Part shown: piece by piece, positions 29,238 through 39,054 of the stretch | Numbering within the stretch: the stretch's first letter is position 1 | Layout of the letters: each line of letters begins with the position of its first letter | Assembly (NCBI GenBank): GCA_947475895.1 | Contig: CANJMF010000002.1 | Span: 124,001-188,000, forward strand | Reading direction: 5' to 3' | DNA length: 64,000 nt | DNA from: Fidelibacterota bacterium | Lineage (GTDB): Bacteria; Pseudomonadota; Alphaproteobacteria; Rhodospirillales; Rhodospirillaceae | Translations under genes and position numbers: made by a program | The notes under the pieces: model-generated | What the model was told of the DNA's origin: nothing | Database searches by the model: none | Seen by the model: only the letters and a program-made list of their open reading frames with translations

Positions 29238-29356
29238 CCATCACACACGCGGGCTCGGGACTTCAAGGTGTTCTTGAAGGCCCATCCGGTGCCGAGGGGA
29301 ACGGTTTCCCAAGGTCACTCGCCCGCGGAGGTCTAACCGGAAAACAAAGGACGACC
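29238..29356 (+). promoter_or_regulatory. Structured rpsB leader (candidate S2 autoregulatory RNA)
   Basis: Three stems can form together. The outer stem pairs CGCGGGC (29248-29254) with GCCCGCG (29321-29327). Inside it, TCGG (29255-29258) pairs with CCGA (29292-29295) and encloses the perfect hairpin CTTCAAG (29261-29267) with CTTGAAG (29273-29279). A second arm, GGGAA (29297-29301) with TTCCC (29306-29310), has a CGGT loop. The result is a three-way-junction-like fold ending shortly before the ribosome-binding site AAAGGACG. Ribosomal protein operons often use such leaders for feedback, but I do not recognise this as a named family. Confidence 0.5.
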
Positions 29357-30223
29357 ATGGCGCTGCCATCATTCTCTATGCGCCAGCTCATCGAAGCTGG
29401 TGCCCACTTCGGCCATAACACCCGCCGCTGGAATCCCAAGATGAAGCCGTATCTCTTCGGGATACGCGATGGGGTTCACATCATCGATCTGCAACAGAGC
29501 GTGCCTTTGCTGACGCGCGCCATGCAAGCCATCCATGACGTCACCGCCGGTGGCGGTCGCGTGCTGTTCGTCGGCACGAAGCGCCAAGCCCAAGACCTCG
29601 TCAAGGAATACGCCGAACGTTGCGGCCAGTACTTCGTGAACCATCGTTGGCTGGGCGGCACGCTCACCAACTGGAAGACCGTTTCACAGTCGATCAAGCG
29701 TTTGAAGGAACTGGAAGAGCGTCTCGGCAACGAGCAACAGCTCGCCGGCCTCACCAAAAAAGAACAGCTGACGCTGACCCGCGAACAAGAAAAGCTGAAC
29801 CGCTCGCTCGGCGGCATCAAAGACATGGGCGGCTTGCCCGACATCTTGTTCGTCATCGACACCAACAAGGAATCCATCGCCGTTGCGGAAGCGAAGGTGC
29901 TGAACATTCCCGTGGTTGCTGTGCTCGACAGCAACTCCGATCCGGCCGGCATCACGTACCCGATCCCGGGTAACGACGACGCCATCCGCGCGATCAAGCT
30001 CTATTGCGAACTGATCGCCAACACCGTCCTCGACGGCATCCAGGACGAAATGACTTCGTCGGGCGTCGACGTCGGCGCCGCTGAAAATGCGCCGAGCGAA
30101 GCCCTGCCTGACGGCGAAGGCGACGACAGCGGCCGGACCGTGGTGGTGAAGAAGCCCCGCAGCCGTACACCGCGCGCGCCTAAGAAGGCCGAAGGTGCTG
30201 CTCCCGAGGAAGCCGGCGCGTAA
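29357..30223 (+). CDS. rpsB: 30S ribosomal protein S2
   Basis: This 288-residue S2 protein belongs to the small ribosomal subunit and helps dock S1. The signature segments [28 protein letters not shown] and [13 protein letters not shown] are present, as is the DIL/FVID-type stretch in the second half. The last 50 or so residues form a low-complexity tail ([20 protein letters not shown]), longer than in E. coli S2 and seen in some alphaproteobacteria. It is first in the rpsB-tsf pair, preceded by a structured leader and followed by a hairpin with a T tract. Confidence 0.98.
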   Translation: MALPSFSMRQLIEAGAHFGHNTRRWNPKMKPYLFGIRDGVHIIDLQQSVPLLTRAMQAIHDVTAGGGRVLFVGTKRQAQDLVKEYAERCGQYFVNHRWLGGTLTNWKTVSQSIKRLKELEERLGNEQQLAGLTKKEQLTLTREQEKLNRSLGGIKDMGGLPDILFVIDTNKESIAVAEAKVLNIPVVAVLDSNSDPAGITYPIPGNDDAIRAIKLYCELIANTVLDGIQDEMTSSGVDVGAAENAPSEALPDGEGDDSGRTVVVKKPRSRTPRAPKKAEGAAPEEAGA

Positions 30224-30254
30224 TCAACGCGTCTCGCGACTTCCACTTTTCAGA

Positions 30255-30296
30255 AGCGGCGCCGTTTTTAGTTTTTAAGAACGGCGCCCGCTTTTT
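30255..30296 (+). terminator. Intrinsic terminator or attenuator between rpsB and tsf
   Basis: AGCGG-CGCCGTT (30255-30266) pairs with AACGGCGCCCGCT (about 30279-30291), with one bulged G and a T-rich loop. Five thymines follow (30292-30296). Rather than end all transcription, such elements between rpsB and tsf often set the ratio of S2 to EF-Ts. Confidence 0.65.
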
Positions 30297-30332
30297 CTGC
30301 ACGAACCCCAGCGAATACCAAGGAAGACACCC

Positions 30333-31262
30333 ATGGCTGAAGTGACCGCCCAACTGGTGAAAGACCTGCGCGAAAAAACCGGCGCGGGCATGATGGACTG
30401 CAAGAAGGCGCTCACTGAAACCAGTGGCGACATGGAAGCGGCCATCGACTGGCTGCGCAAGAAGGGCCTCGCAACGGCCGCCAAAAAATCCGGCCGCGTT
30501 GCCGCCGAAGGCCTGGTTGGCGTCGCGACCCTCGGTAACGTCGGCGCCGCTGTCGAGATCAACGCTGAAACCGACTTCGTCGCGCGTAACGTGGTCTTCC
30601 AAGACTTCGTCGAATCTGCCGCCAAGATCGCCCTCGAAGTGAAGGGTGACATTGAAGCCCTGAAGGGCAAGCCGCATCCGGGCGAAAGCCGCACGGTGTC
30701 GGAACAACTCACGCACCTTATCGCCACCATCGGCGAAAACATGGCGATCCGTCGCGCGGCCGTTTTGGCTGTCGATGCGGGTGTCGTCACGTCGTACATC
30801 CACACCGCAATCCGTCCGGGCTTGGGCCGTATCGGCGTGCTCGTGGCGCTGCAATCGACCGGCGATCAGGAAAAGCTCCTGGCCCTCGGCAAGCAGATCG
30901 CCATGCACGTGGCCGCTGCCAATCCGCAGTTCCTCGGAATTGCCGATGTGGACCCGGCGGTCCTGCAGCGCGAACAGGCGATTTACCGCGAGAAAGCGGC
31001 AACGTCCGGTAAGCCGGCGGATATCATCGAGAAAATGGTCTTGGGCAGCACACGTAAGTACTACGAAGAAGTGGTGCTCACCGAGCAGGCTTACATCATG
31101 GACGACAAGCTGAAAGTCTCGGCCGCCGTCGAAAAGGCTGCCAAGGACATTGGCGCCCCCGTGGTGCTGGCGGGCTTCATCCGCTTCGGCCTCGGCGAAG
31201 GCATCGAAAAGCAAGAGACCGACTTCGCGGCCGAAGTGGCCGCGGCAGCCGGTACGCGCTAG
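30333..31262 (+). CDS. tsf: Elongation factor Ts
   Basis: EF-Ts is the nucleotide exchange factor that releases GDP from EF-Tu. The 309-residue protein has the N-terminal UBA-like module with [18 protein letters not shown] and the core motif AEGLVGVA...[13 protein letters not shown], the part that contacts EF-Tu. The length is normal. An AAGGAAGAC ribosome-binding site precedes the ATG. The downstream terminator at 31318 separates it from pyrH. Confidence 0.98.
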   Translation: MAEVTAQLVKDLREKTGAGMMDCKKALTETSGDMEAAIDWLRKKGLATAAKKSGRVAAEGLVGVATLGNVGAAVEINAETDFVARNVVFQDFVESAAKIALEVKGDIEALKGKPHPGESRTVSEQLTHLIATIGENMAIRRAAVLAVDAGVVTSYIHTAIRPGLGRIGVLVALQSTGDQEKLLALGKQIAMHVAAANPQFLGIADVDPAVLQREQAIYREKAATSGKPADIIEKMVLGSTRKYYEEVVLTEQAYIMDDKLKVSAAVEKAAKDIGAPVVLAGFIRFGLGEGIEKQETDFAAEVAAAAGTR

Positions 31263-31317
31263 TACGAGGTTCCAGTCGGCGCGGCAGATTGCTATCATGC
31301 CGCGCCGCGGAAGAGAC

Positions 31318-31344
31318 AAAGGGACGGCACAACCGTCCCTTTTT
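31318..31344 (+). terminator. Intrinsic terminator after tsf
   Basis: AAAGGGACGG pairs perfectly with CCGTCCCTTT around a CACAA loop, and the 3' arm runs into TTTTT. This ends the rpsB-tsf transcript 56 bases after the tsf stop and 31 bases before the pyrH start. pyrH transcription therefore needs either read-through or a promoter overlapping this spot. Confidence 0.85.
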
Positions 31345-31375
31345 CATGCCCATAGAGCGAAAGGCTGTCACGAAC

Positions 31376-32107
31376 ATGGCGGAACGACTGCCTTACAAAC
31401 GGGTGCTGGTGAAAATTTCCGGTGAAGGCCTCATGGGCCCCTCGGACTACGGCCTGCACAACGACACCGTTTTGAAAATCGCCCGCGACGTTAAATCCGT
31501 CACGGCCACCGGCCGCCAAATCTGCCTCGTCATCGGCGGCGGCAACATATTCCGCGGCCTCACCGGCGCCGCCAAAGGCATGGACCGGACCACAGCCGAC
31601 TACATGGGCATGCTGGCCACCGTCATAAATGCGCTGGCTGTTCAAAACGCTCTGGAAACCATGGGCGTGCCCACGCGCGTCCAATCGGCCATCAACATGT
31701 CGCAGATCTGCGAGTCCTACATTCGCCGCCGGGCTGTGCGGCACATTGAAAAAGGGCGCGTGGTGATTTTCGCGGCCGGAACCGGCAATCCCTTTTTCAC
31801 CACCGACACCGCGGCTGCCTTGCGCGCAGTCGAGATGAATTGTGACGCGCTTTTAAAAGCGACCCAGGTCGACGGCGTCTATTCGTCCGACCCCAAGAAA
31901 GACCCGACCGCGATCCGCTATGACCGCCTGACTTTCGACAAAGTGATCAAGGAAAACCTACAGGTCATGGATACGGCGGCCATTGCGCTGGCGCGTGAGA
32001 ACAAGTTGCCGATCGTCGTCTTCAACATGCACGAAGACGAAGCGATCACCCATGTGCTTGAGGGGAAGGGCGCGTTTACCGTCATTTCCCAGGCGCTCGC
32101 GGCGTAG
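31376..32107 (+). CDS. pyrH: UMP kinase
   Basis: This hexameric amino-acid-kinase-fold enzyme phosphorylates UMP to UDP. The 243-residue protein opens with the phosphate-binding [15 protein letters not shown], followed by IGGGNIFRG and the [18 protein letters not shown] stretch, all typical of bacterial UMP kinases. The ATG at 31376 gives the usual N-terminus; an in-frame extension upstream runs back through the tsf terminator and is unlikely. It starts the pyrH-frr-uppS-cdsA-dxr group. Confidence 0.96.
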   Translation: MAERLPYKRVLVKISGEGLMGPSDYGLHNDTVLKIARDVKSVTATGRQICLVIGGGNIFRGLTGAAKGMDRTTADYMGMLATVINALAVQNALETMGVPTRVQSAINMSQICESYIRRRAVRHIEKGRVVIFAAGTGNPFFTTDTAAALRAVEMNCDALLKATQVDGVYSSDPKKDPTAIRYDRLTFDKVIKENLQVMDTAAIALARENKLPIVVFNMHEDEAITHVLEGKGAFTVISQALAA

Positions 32108-32139
32108 ACTAAAAAACCAAGACGGATACGAGGGGAGCC

Positions 32140-32706
32140 ATGGCTCAAACATACGACGCAGTGAAGAAAGACCTCCAACACAAGATGGAGGTTTCCATCG
32201 AGCACGCGAGGAAGGAGTTCTCCGGTTTACGTACCGGGCGCGCCTCGACCGCTTTGCTTGATTCGGTCGTCGTGGACGCGTACGGCGCCAAGATGCCGCT
32301 CAATCAATGCGCCAGCGTTTCCGTTCCCGAACCGCGCCTTTTGTCGGTTTCGGTCTGGGACAAAGGCCTCGCCAAGTCGGTCGAAAAGGCCATCCGCGAA
32401 GCCAACCTTGGCCTTAACCCCATGGCCGACGGCACTTTGATCCGCGTGCCGATCCCGGCGCTGACCACCGAGCGCCGCACCGAGTTGACTAAAATCGCGC
32501 ATAAATATGCCGAGAACGCCCGCATCGCCATCCGCAATGTGCGCCGCGACGGCAACGAAGCCCTGAAGAAGATGGAAAAAGATCACGTCATCTCCCAAGA
32601 CGAGCACAAGAAATACAACGACGAAGTCCAGAAGATGACCGACCAATACATCGCTAAGGTCGACGACGCGCTGAAGAATAAAGAAGGGGAGATCACCCAG
32701 GTCTGA
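32140..32706 (+). CDS. frr: Ribosome recycling factor
   Basis: This 188-residue protein splits post-termination ribosomes together with EF-G. The conserved [10 protein letters not shown] in the first third, the [18 protein letters not shown] stretch in the middle hinge, and the C-terminal helical [17 protein letters not shown] are diagnostic. The AGGGGAGCC ribosome-binding site is well placed. Its stop overlaps the uppS start as TGATG, a one-base overlap that implies coupled translation. Confidence 0.98.
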   Translation: MAQTYDAVKKDLQHKMEVSIEHARKEFSGLRTGRASTALLDSVVVDAYGAKMPLNQCASVSVPEPRLLSVSVWDKGLAKSVEKAIREANLGLNPMADGTLIRVPIPALTTERRTELTKIAHKYAENARIAIRNVRRDGNEALKKMEKDHVISQDEHKKYNDEVQKMTDQYIAKVDDALKNKEGEITQV

Positions 32707-33449
32707 TGCGCGCCAATCCCGTTCCATCGCCCGACCCCACGGCGCAAACGCCGCGCGAAGGTACTCCGCTCCATGTGGCGATCATCATGGACGGCAATGG
32801 ACGCTGGGCGAAGGCGCGCGGGCTTCCGCGCACGGCCGGACATAAGCGCGGCGCCGACGCGGTCAAGCGTGTCGTCAAAAGCGCCGGCAGCCTCGGGATT
32901 TCTTACCTGACTCTCTTTGGGTTTTCGTCCGAGAACTGGCAGCGGCCGGAAAACGAGGTCAAAGACCTCATGGGCCTCTTGCGGTTCTATCTGGAAAGCG
33001 AGATCGCGGAATTAGCCGCCAACGGCGTGCGCCTCAATGTCATCGGCGACCGCACGCGCTTTCCCAAAGACACCGTCGATCTGATTGCGGGCGCTGAAGC
33101 GCTCACGGCGTCCAATACGAAATTGGTCCTGACCATCGCGCTCAGCTACGGCAGCCGTCAGGAAATCGTCGCGGCCGTCAAAGCCATCCTTGCTGAAAAT
33201 CCCGACCCGGCGGCAGTCGACGAAACCACTGTCACGCGGCACCTGTTCACCGCCGATCTGCCGGACCCTGACCTGCTGATCCGCACCTCCGGCGAGCAGC
33301 GCATCAGCAATTTCCTTTTGTGGCAGTTGGCCTATACCGAGTTGGTGTTCACCGACACCCTCTGGCCCGACTTCGGCCACGCCGAGTTGGAAGCCGCTCT
33401 TGCCACCTATCAAAGCCGCGAGCGCCGCTACGGCGCCGTGACCAACTAG
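32706..33449 (+). CDS. uppS: Isoprenyl transferase (undecaprenyl diphosphate synthase)
   Basis: This enzyme makes the C55 carrier lipid for peptidoglycan and O-antigen synthesis by cis-condensation of isopentenyl units. The catalytic D29 lies in IIMDGNGRWAKARGLPR. The downstream GFSSENWQRP, LTIALSYGSRQEI and LIRTSGEQRISNFLLWQ motifs are all family signatures. The 20-residue Pro-rich N-terminus is variable. It is one base overlapped with frr and is followed by cdsA after eight bases. Confidence 0.97.
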   Translation: MRANPVPSPDPTAQTPREGTPLHVAIIMDGNGRWAKARGLPRTAGHKRGADAVKRVVKSAGSLGISYLTLFGFSSENWQRPENEVKDLMGLLRFYLESEIAELAANGVRLNVIGDRTRFPKDTVDLIAGAEALTASNTKLVLTIALSYGSRQEIVAAVKAILAENPDPAAVDETTVTRHLFTADLPDPDLLIRTSGEQRISNFLLWQLAYTELVFTDTLWPDFGHAELEAALATYQSRERRYGAVTN

Positions 33450-33457
33450 GGGCCGAC

Positions 33458-34240
33458 GTGCTCAAAACCCGCGTTATCTCCGGCGTCATTCTGGCGCCTC
33501 TTTTCCTCGCCCTGGTCTACATGGAGTTCCCCTATTTCAACGTCCTGGTTGCGGCGTTGGCCGGCGCCATGGCGTGGGAATTCGCGCGCATGGACGGGCA
33601 GGTGGGCCGCAAACGCTTTTGGTCGGTGACGCTGGCCTCCGTCGTGGCCGTAGGGCTGATGTCTTGGTGCGGTGCTGCCGCTCTCGGCCTTGTCGTCGTG
33701 GCTGTCTTAGGGCTGATCGCCGCCGATCAAGTGGCGGGGCGCAAAGGCTTTCACATGGTCCAGATTGCGCCCGCCTATGCCGCGCTCCCGGCGCTGGCTC
33801 TGGTTTACGTCATGAGCCTCGGCGGCCATGTCTCGGTGTTCTGGCTTCTGGCGGTCGTCTGGGCCACGGATATTGGCGCTTACGCCACGGGGCGCCTCAT
33901 CGGCGGCCCTAAGTTGGCCCCAAAAATTAGCCCAAATAAGACCTGGTCGGGGGCCGTCGGTGGCGTCGTTTGGGCAGTGATCGCGTCAAGCGTCCTGCTT
34001 TGGGCGTTCGATGTGACGCCGACAATGTTGTTAGGTGGGGTCGCGATCTTAACCTCAATCGTGAGCCAATCTGGAGATCTATTTGAATCTGCTCTAAAAA
34101 GGCGCTACGGGGTCAAAGATTCAGGAAGCTTGATCCCGGGCCACGGTGGCGTCATGGATCGATTCGACGGATTATGGGCGGCGGCCCCCGTTGCGGCGCT
34201 CTTTTGCGCTATCTTTGGGGATGGGGTTCAAGCGTGGTGA
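33458..34240 (+). CDS. cdsA: Phosphatidate cytidylyltransferase
   Basis: This integral membrane enzyme makes CDP-diacylglycerol from phosphatidate and CTP. The 260-residue protein has about seven or eight hydrophobic segments. The C-terminal signature runs SQSGDLFESALKRRYGVKDS followed by LIPGHGGVMDRFD. I chose the GTG at 33458, eight bases after the uppS stop, because it leads straight into the first membrane helix; an earlier in-frame start at 33320 lies inside uppS. The final codons overlap the region before dxr. Confidence 0.93.
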   Translation: MLKTRVISGVILAPLFLALVYMEFPYFNVLVAALAGAMAWEFARMDGQVGRKRFWSVTLASVVAVGLMSWCGAAALGLVVVAVLGLIAADQVAGRKGFHMVQIAPAYAALPALALVYVMSLGGHVSVFWLLAVVWATDIGAYATGRLIGGPKLAPKISPNKTWSGAVGGVVWAVIASSVLLWAFDVTPTMLLGGVAILTSIVSQSGDLFESALKRRYGVKDSGSLIPGHGGVMDRFDGLWAAAPVAALFCAIFGDGVQAW

Positions 34241-34251
34241 GCCAGGGGAAT

Positions 34252-35436
34252 ATGAGTTTGAAATCAGGTCAGAAGCCGCGGCGCGTCGCCATTCTGGGAT
34301 CCACCGGTTCCATTGGCGACAGCACCATCGACGTCATCGAGCGTCACGGCGATGCATTTCAGATTGTTGCTCTGACCGCTCATAGCAATTGGAAAAAGCT
34401 GGCCGAGCAGGCGCGGCGATTAAAGCCTGAGATGGTCGCCTTGGCCGATCCGGCGGGATATGCCGAGTTAAAAGGCGCGCTCGCGGGCACCAATATCAAC
34501 GTCGGCGCCGGCCCTGAAGCCGTGTGCGAGGCTGCGGCACATCAATCGGATGTCGTGATGGCCGCGATTGTGGGCGCGGCGGGACTAAAGCCGACGCTGG
34601 AAGCCGTAAAAAGGGGCGCTGTTATCGCCCTGGCCAACAAAGAATGCCTTGTCAGCGCCGGCACGTTGTTTATGGCCGCCGTCAAAGAACACGCCGCCAC
34701 GCTGCTGCCGGTGGATTCCGAACATAATGCCGTCTTCCAATGCTTTGAGGACGCGCAACGCGACAAAATTTGTCGGATTATCCTGACGGCCTCGGGTGGC
34801 CCGTTCCGCACATGGTCGCGTGAGGACATGGCGGGCGTAACACCGGCTCAGGCCGTGGCTCACCCCAATTGGTCCATGGGCGCCAAAATATCGGTCGATT
34901 CCGCCACCATGATGAACAAGGGCCTCGAGGTTATCGAAGCCCACCACCTGTTTGACTTGCCGTCGGAGCAAATCGACATCGTTGTCCATGCGCAGTCGGT
35001 TGTGCACAGCATGGTCGAATACGAGGACGGTTCAGTCCTGGCTCAGCTCGGCACCCCCGACATGCGCACCCCCATTGCCTATGCCTTGGGATGGCCCAAC
35101 CGGTTGCATACACCGAGCCGTTTGAACCTCGCGCAGATGCGCACGCTGACCTTCGAAGACCCTGATGTGGAACGATTTCCCGCCATTTCTCTCGCCCGCC
35201 GCGCATTGCAAAGCGGGGGCTCAACGCCTACAATCCTTAACGCGGCAAACGAGATTGCAGTGGCGCGGTTTTTGGCCGGAGAGATCGGCTTCCTCGATAT
35301 CGCCGCAATTGTCGAACATACACTGGACCGCGTGCCCGCCCCGGACTTGGGCACGCTGGACGATGTTATTGCCGTCGACGCCGAGGCCCGGCGGATTGCC
35401 GGTGAAGCGAAACGTCTGAGTACCGCGGCCGAGTGA
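34252..35436 (+). CDS. dxr: 1-deoxy-D-xylulose-5-phosphate reductoisomerase
   Basis: This enzyme performs the NADPH-dependent second step of the MEP isoprenoid pathway. The 394-residue protein has the Rossmann start RRVAILGSTGSIGDSTIDV, ANKECLVSAG, the substrate-binding PVDSEHNAVFQC and the ILTASGGPFR segment. I favour the ATG at 34252. A GTG at 34237, overlapping the cdsA stop as GTGA, is an alternative that would add five residues. An AGGGGA site is only two bases before the ATG, which leaves the exact start open. It belongs with uppS in isoprenoid supply. Confidence 0.96.
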   Translation: MSLKSGQKPRRVAILGSTGSIGDSTIDVIERHGDAFQIVALTAHSNWKKLAEQARRLKPEMVALADPAGYAELKGALAGTNINVGAGPEAVCEAAAHQSDVVMAAIVGAAGLKPTLEAVKRGAVIALANKECLVSAGTLFMAAVKEHAATLLPVDSEHNAVFQCFEDAQRDKICRIILTASGGPFRTWSREDMAGVTPAQAVAHPNWSMGAKISVDSATMMNKGLEVIEAHHLFDLPSEQIDIVVHAQSVVHSMVEYEDGSVLAQLGTPDMRTPIAYALGWPNRLHTPSRLNLAQMRTLTFEDPDVERFPAISLARRALQSGGSTPTILNAANEIAVARFLAGEIGFLDIAAIVEHTLDRVPAPDLGTLDDVIAVDAEARRIAGEAKRLSTAAE

Positions 35437-35478
35437 GCAACGCGCGCTTAACCAGCGCCAACGGGAGGATTCCTTAGC

Positions 35479-36627
35479 GTGCTTGAACAGCTTTCCACCT
35501 TAATTTTCACGTTAGCCAGTTTTGTCGTGGGATTGTCCATCGTCGTGTTCGTTCACGAGTTCGGGCATTTTTACGTCGCGCGTCGTAATGGCGTTCGGTG
35601 CGATAGCTTCTCAATCGGATTTGGGCCTGAGTTGTTCGGTCGTACCGACAAGCACGGGACGCGCTGGAAGTTCAGCGCGATTCCTTTCGGCGGTTACGTG
35701 AAGATGTTCGGCGAAGCCGAAACCATGCAGGTGGTCGAGGGCGGCAATAGCGAATCCAAGAAAGACAAAAAGGTCGAGCGCGTTTATCGCGAGCTGACGC
35801 CGGAAGAGCAAAAGGTCTCCTTCAAACACAAAACAATTGGCCAGCGCGCCGCCATCGTATTCGCCGGCCCGGCCGTCAACTTCCTGTTCGCCATCGTCGT
35901 CTACTGGGTGATGTTCATGGCCATGGGGCGGGGCGTTACCGAACCCGTCATTGGTCAGGTGGTCGAAGCGAGCGCGGCCGCGGAGGCGGGACTGCAAAGC
36001 GACGACCGCATTGTTACAATCGACGGCGATAAGATCGATCGCTTCGAGGACATCAAACAAAAGGTAGCGCTGGGTAACGGCCAGCCGTTGACCCTGGGTC
36101 TCCAGCGCGGCGGGGAAGCGCTTTCGGTACAGTTAACGCCGCGTTTGATGCAGCCGCAGGCGGGCGCTGAAAAGAACGCACCAAAGGAATTTTTGATCGG
36201 CATCGTGCCGTCCGGCGAGCGGCATTACGTCAGCCTTAATCCGCTTGAAGCACTCGGCGCTTCCGTTAGCCATTCCTATATGATTCTCGACAGCACGGTT
36301 GTTGCAATCGGGCAGATGATCACAGGAAAGCGCGGAACGGAGGGGCTTGGCGGTCCCATCGGGGTTGCGAAGTTCATGGGGCAAGCGGCCAAATCGGGCC
36401 TGGCAAGCTTCATTGAAGGGCTGGCCTTCTTCTCGCTGAGCCTCGGGTTCATAAACCTTTTCCCAGTGCCGCTTCTTGACGGCGGACACCTGTTGTTTTA
36501 CGCCATCGAGGCCGTACGTGGTCGCCCTTTGTCGGAACAAGCTCAGGAGTGGGGATTGCGTGTCGGATTGGCGCTGGTCCTGGCGCTAATGGTGTTCGCC
36601 ACCGTTAACGACATTGTCCATTTTTAG
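35479..36627 (+). CDS. rseP: RIP metalloprotease (site-2 protease family, RseP/MmpA)
   Basis: This inner-membrane zinc protease cuts transmembrane segments of regulatory proteins such as anti-sigma factors. The zinc motif H26-E27-F28-G29-H30 lies in the first helix. A PDZ domain occupies the middle (residues about 155-225, VVEASAAAEAGLQSDDRIVTI). The second site LLDGGHLLFYAIEA is near residue 335. The GTG start at 35479 follows a GGGAGGA ribosome-binding site. It lies directly upstream of bamA, as in most Proteobacteria, tying envelope stress to outer-membrane assembly. Confidence 0.95.
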   Translation: MLEQLSTLIFTLASFVVGLSIVVFVHEFGHFYVARRNGVRCDSFSIGFGPELFGRTDKHGTRWKFSAIPFGGYVKMFGEAETMQVVEGGNSESKKDKKVERVYRELTPEEQKVSFKHKTIGQRAAIVFAGPAVNFLFAIVVYWVMFMAMGRGVTEPVIGQVVEASAAAEAGLQSDDRIVTIDGDKIDRFEDIKQKVALGNGQPLTLGLQRGGEALSVQLTPRLMQPQAGAEKNAPKEFLIGIVPSGERHYVSLNPLEALGASVSHSYMILDSTVVAIGQMITGKRGTEGLGGPIGVAKFMGQAAKSGLASFIEGLAFFSLSLGFINLFPVPLLDGGHLLFYAIEAVRGRPLSEQAQEWGLRVGLALVLALMVFATVNDIVHF

Positions 36628-36677
36628 GTAATTCGGGCCGCGGTTCGGGGCATCCGGGATTTCGATAGGAAGGTTTA

Positions 36678-39041
36678 ATGAGCTTGGGGGCCCGGTTGGT
36701 TCGACGCGATAATTCGCGCCAACGTATTCATAAATTTGGGTGGGCGACGGCAGCGCACGTTTTTGCGCTCGTCATGATGTGCGCGTCCATGTTGTGGACG
36801 CCGCTTGCGCATGCGCAGTCGGACACCGACGCTATCGAAACCATCGCCGTGCAGGGCAACCAGCGCGTTGAGCCGGCGACCATTCGCACCTATCTGACTT
36901 TGCGCGAAGGCGACCCGTTCGACCCGGTGCGCATGAACCGTTCGTTGCAGAACTTGTTCGCGACCAGCCTGTTCGCCGACGTCAACATTGTGCGTCAAGG
37001 CAAAACACTTCTGATCCGCGTGGTTGAAAACCCGATCGTCAACCGCATCCAGTTCGAAGGTAATAAGAAGATCAAGGACGAGGACCTCAACAAAGAAGTC
37101 CAACTCCGTGCGCGTATCGTTTACACGCGCACCAAAGTTCAGCAGGACGTCGAGAAGATCCTTGAACTTTATCGCCGCAAAGGGCGCTTCGCCGCCCGCG
37201 TCGAACCCAAGATCATTGAACTCCCGCAAAGCCGCGTCGATGTGGTCTACGAAATCAGCGAAGGCCCGCCGACGTACGTGCGCCGCATCAATTTTGTCGG
37301 AAACGAAGCTTTCTCAGACGGCGATTTGCGCGGCGCGGTTTTGACGCGCGAAGAACGTTGGTGGCGCATCTTCAGCAGCTCCGACACCTATGATCCGGAT
37401 CGTATGAACTACGACCGCGAACTGTTGCGTCGTCATTACCTGCAAAGCGGCTATGCGGACTTCGAAGTGATTTCGGCTGTCGCCGAACTCGCGCCGAACC
37501 GCGAAAATTTCTACATGACCTTCACGATCAAAGAAGGCCCGCGTTACAAACTCAGCAAAGTCGATGTCGACGTGCGGGTGAAAGATCTCCCGAAATCGTT
37601 GGTCGAAAGCGCCGTCATTCCGTCGGCAGGCGAGTGGTTTAACGCCAAAAAAGTCGAAGACACTAACGACGCCGTTGTCGAAGCGGCCGGCGATGCCGGT
37701 TTCACCTTCATCGACGTAAAGCCCGAGGTTCGCCGCGACCCCGCGACGAAGACCATCGCGCTGACCTATCACGTCGTGGACGGACCGCGCATCTTCGTCG
37801 ATCGCATCAACTTGAAGGGCAATAACGTCACCATCGACCGCGTTATTCGCCGCGAAGTCATCTTGGTGGAGGGCGACGCTTTCAACACGGCGAAAGTTCG
37901 CCGCTCGAAACAGCGCCTCGAAAACCTTGGCTTCTTCAAAGAAGAAACCGTCAAGATCGACAACAATCCGTCTGACGTAACGCCGGATCGCACCAATTTG
38001 CTTGTGACGATGGAAGAGCAACCAACCGGCGAACTTTCGTTCGGGGTTGGATATTCGAGCGCCTCCGGTGCCTTGTTCGACGTGGGTTTCCGCCAGCGCA
38101 ATTTATTGGGTAAGGGGCAAGATCTCAGCGCCAACTTCAGCATCGCTGAACGAACCCTGCAGGGCAGCCTCAGCTACACCGAGCCTTACTTCCTAAACCG
38201 TCGCTTGAGTGCGGGTGTCGACCTCTCCGCCACGCGGCAGAACTATCAGGATGAAGCCGGGTTTACGTCCAACAACTACGGCGCCACGTTCCGCCTGGGC
38301 TATCAATATAACGAGTACCTGTATCAACGCTTCAGCTACCAGTTCTCGGCAACGAAGCTCACGGGTCTCGCGCAGTCGGTGTCGCAAGCCATTCGCGAAC
38401 AATCGGGCCAAGCGCTCACATCGGCGGTGTCACAGACGATTACGTACGATCGCCGCAATAACATCATCGACCCGACCCGTGGATTTTACGTTCAGATGTC
38501 CACCACGTTGGCTGGTTTGGGCGGTACCGAGCGCTTCGTGAACGCCGGGGGCGGCGGTGCCTTGTACATGCAGCCTCTCGAAGGCTGGGTGATCACGAGC
38601 CGTGTATCGGGCAGCTATGTCGTCGGCTTGGGCAAAGCGCTTAAGGTCTATCAGCGTTACCAATTGGGCGGCGATAACCTGCGCGGCTTCCGCGACTTCG
38701 GTGCCAGCCCGCGCGATGCGCTGACGCTCGACGCGCTCGGCGGCGATTGGCTTGCTTTGGCATCCGTTGAAGTTCGCGTTCCGCTTGGACTTCCCAAAGA
38801 AGCCGGCATTAAGCCGCGCATCTTCAGCGAGATGGGCATCATCGGCGCGCCCAAGGATCTCGTAAATCTCGGTACGATCCCGCTGTCTTATTCAAGTAAG
38901 CCGCGCGGCTCCATCGGCGTCGGCGCCGATTGGCAATCTCCCGTCGGCGTCATTTCCATCGATTATTCGCCGTTCATTTTTGGTGCTCAAAGCTTTGACC
39001 AGAAGCAACGTTTCCGGGTCAACTTTGGAAACCGTTTCTAG
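36678..39041 (+). CDS. bamA: Outer membrane protein assembly factor BamA
   Basis: This is the central Omp85 insertase of the outer-membrane beta-barrel assembly machine. The 787-residue precursor has a longer than usual N-terminus, with a signal sequence ending near TPLAHAQ (about residue 47). Five POTRA repeats follow (from IETIAVQGNQRVEPATI to about residue 440). The C-terminal barrel carries the QLGGDNLRGFRDFG stretch that corresponds to the conserved VRGF-type lid-lock motif. It ends with phenylalanine, as outer-membrane proteins should. An AGGAAGG site precedes the ATG. Confidence 0.97.
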   Translation: MSLGARLVRRDNSRQRIHKFGWATAAHVFALVMMCASMLWTPLAHAQSDTDAIETIAVQGNQRVEPATIRTYLTLREGDPFDPVRMNRSLQNLFATSLFADVNIVRQGKTLLIRVVENPIVNRIQFEGNKKIKDEDLNKEVQLRARIVYTRTKVQQDVEKILELYRRKGRFAARVEPKIIELPQSRVDVVYEISEGPPTYVRRINFVGNEAFSDGDLRGAVLTREERWWRIFSSSDTYDPDRMNYDRELLRRHYLQSGYADFEVISAVAELAPNRENFYMTFTIKEGPRYKLSKVDVDVRVKDLPKSLVESAVIPSAGEWFNAKKVEDTNDAVVEAAGDAGFTFIDVKPEVRRDPATKTIALTYHVVDGPRIFVDRINLKGNNVTIDRVIRREVILVEGDAFNTAKVRRSKQRLENLGFFKEETVKIDNNPSDVTPDRTNLLVTMEEQPTGELSFGVGYSSASGALFDVGFRQRNLLGKGQDLSANFSIAERTLQGSLSYTEPYFLNRRLSAGVDLSATRQNYQDEAGFTSNNYGATFRLGYQYNEYLYQRFSYQFSATKLTGLAQSVSQAIREQSGQALTSAVSQTITYDRRNNIIDPTRGFYVQMSTTLAGLGGTERFVNAGGGGALYMQPLEGWVITSRVSGSYVVGLGKALKVYQRYQLGGDNLRGFRDFGASPRDALTLDALGGDWLALASVEVRVPLGLPKEAGIKPRIFSEMGIIGAPKDLVNLGTIPLSYSSKPRGSIGVGADWQSPVGVISIDYSPFIFGAQSFDQKQRFRVNFGNRF

Positions 39042-39054
39042 AAAGGATCTCGCT

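Larger units (their letters stand above)
28991..29356 (+). other. Intergenic region between DUF1232 gene and rpsB
   Basis: No protein-coding gene or tRNA is visible in these 366 bases. From left to right it holds a GC-rich two-tier stem-loop (29037-29066: CGGCCC with GGGCCG, inside it CGTC with GACG). Next come two near-identical 17-base direct repeats (29090-29106 and 29159-29175), a probable promoter (29203-29231) and a structured rpsB leader (about 29238-29356). It must also carry the promoter of the divergent DUF1232 gene, which I could not place. Confidence 0.7.
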
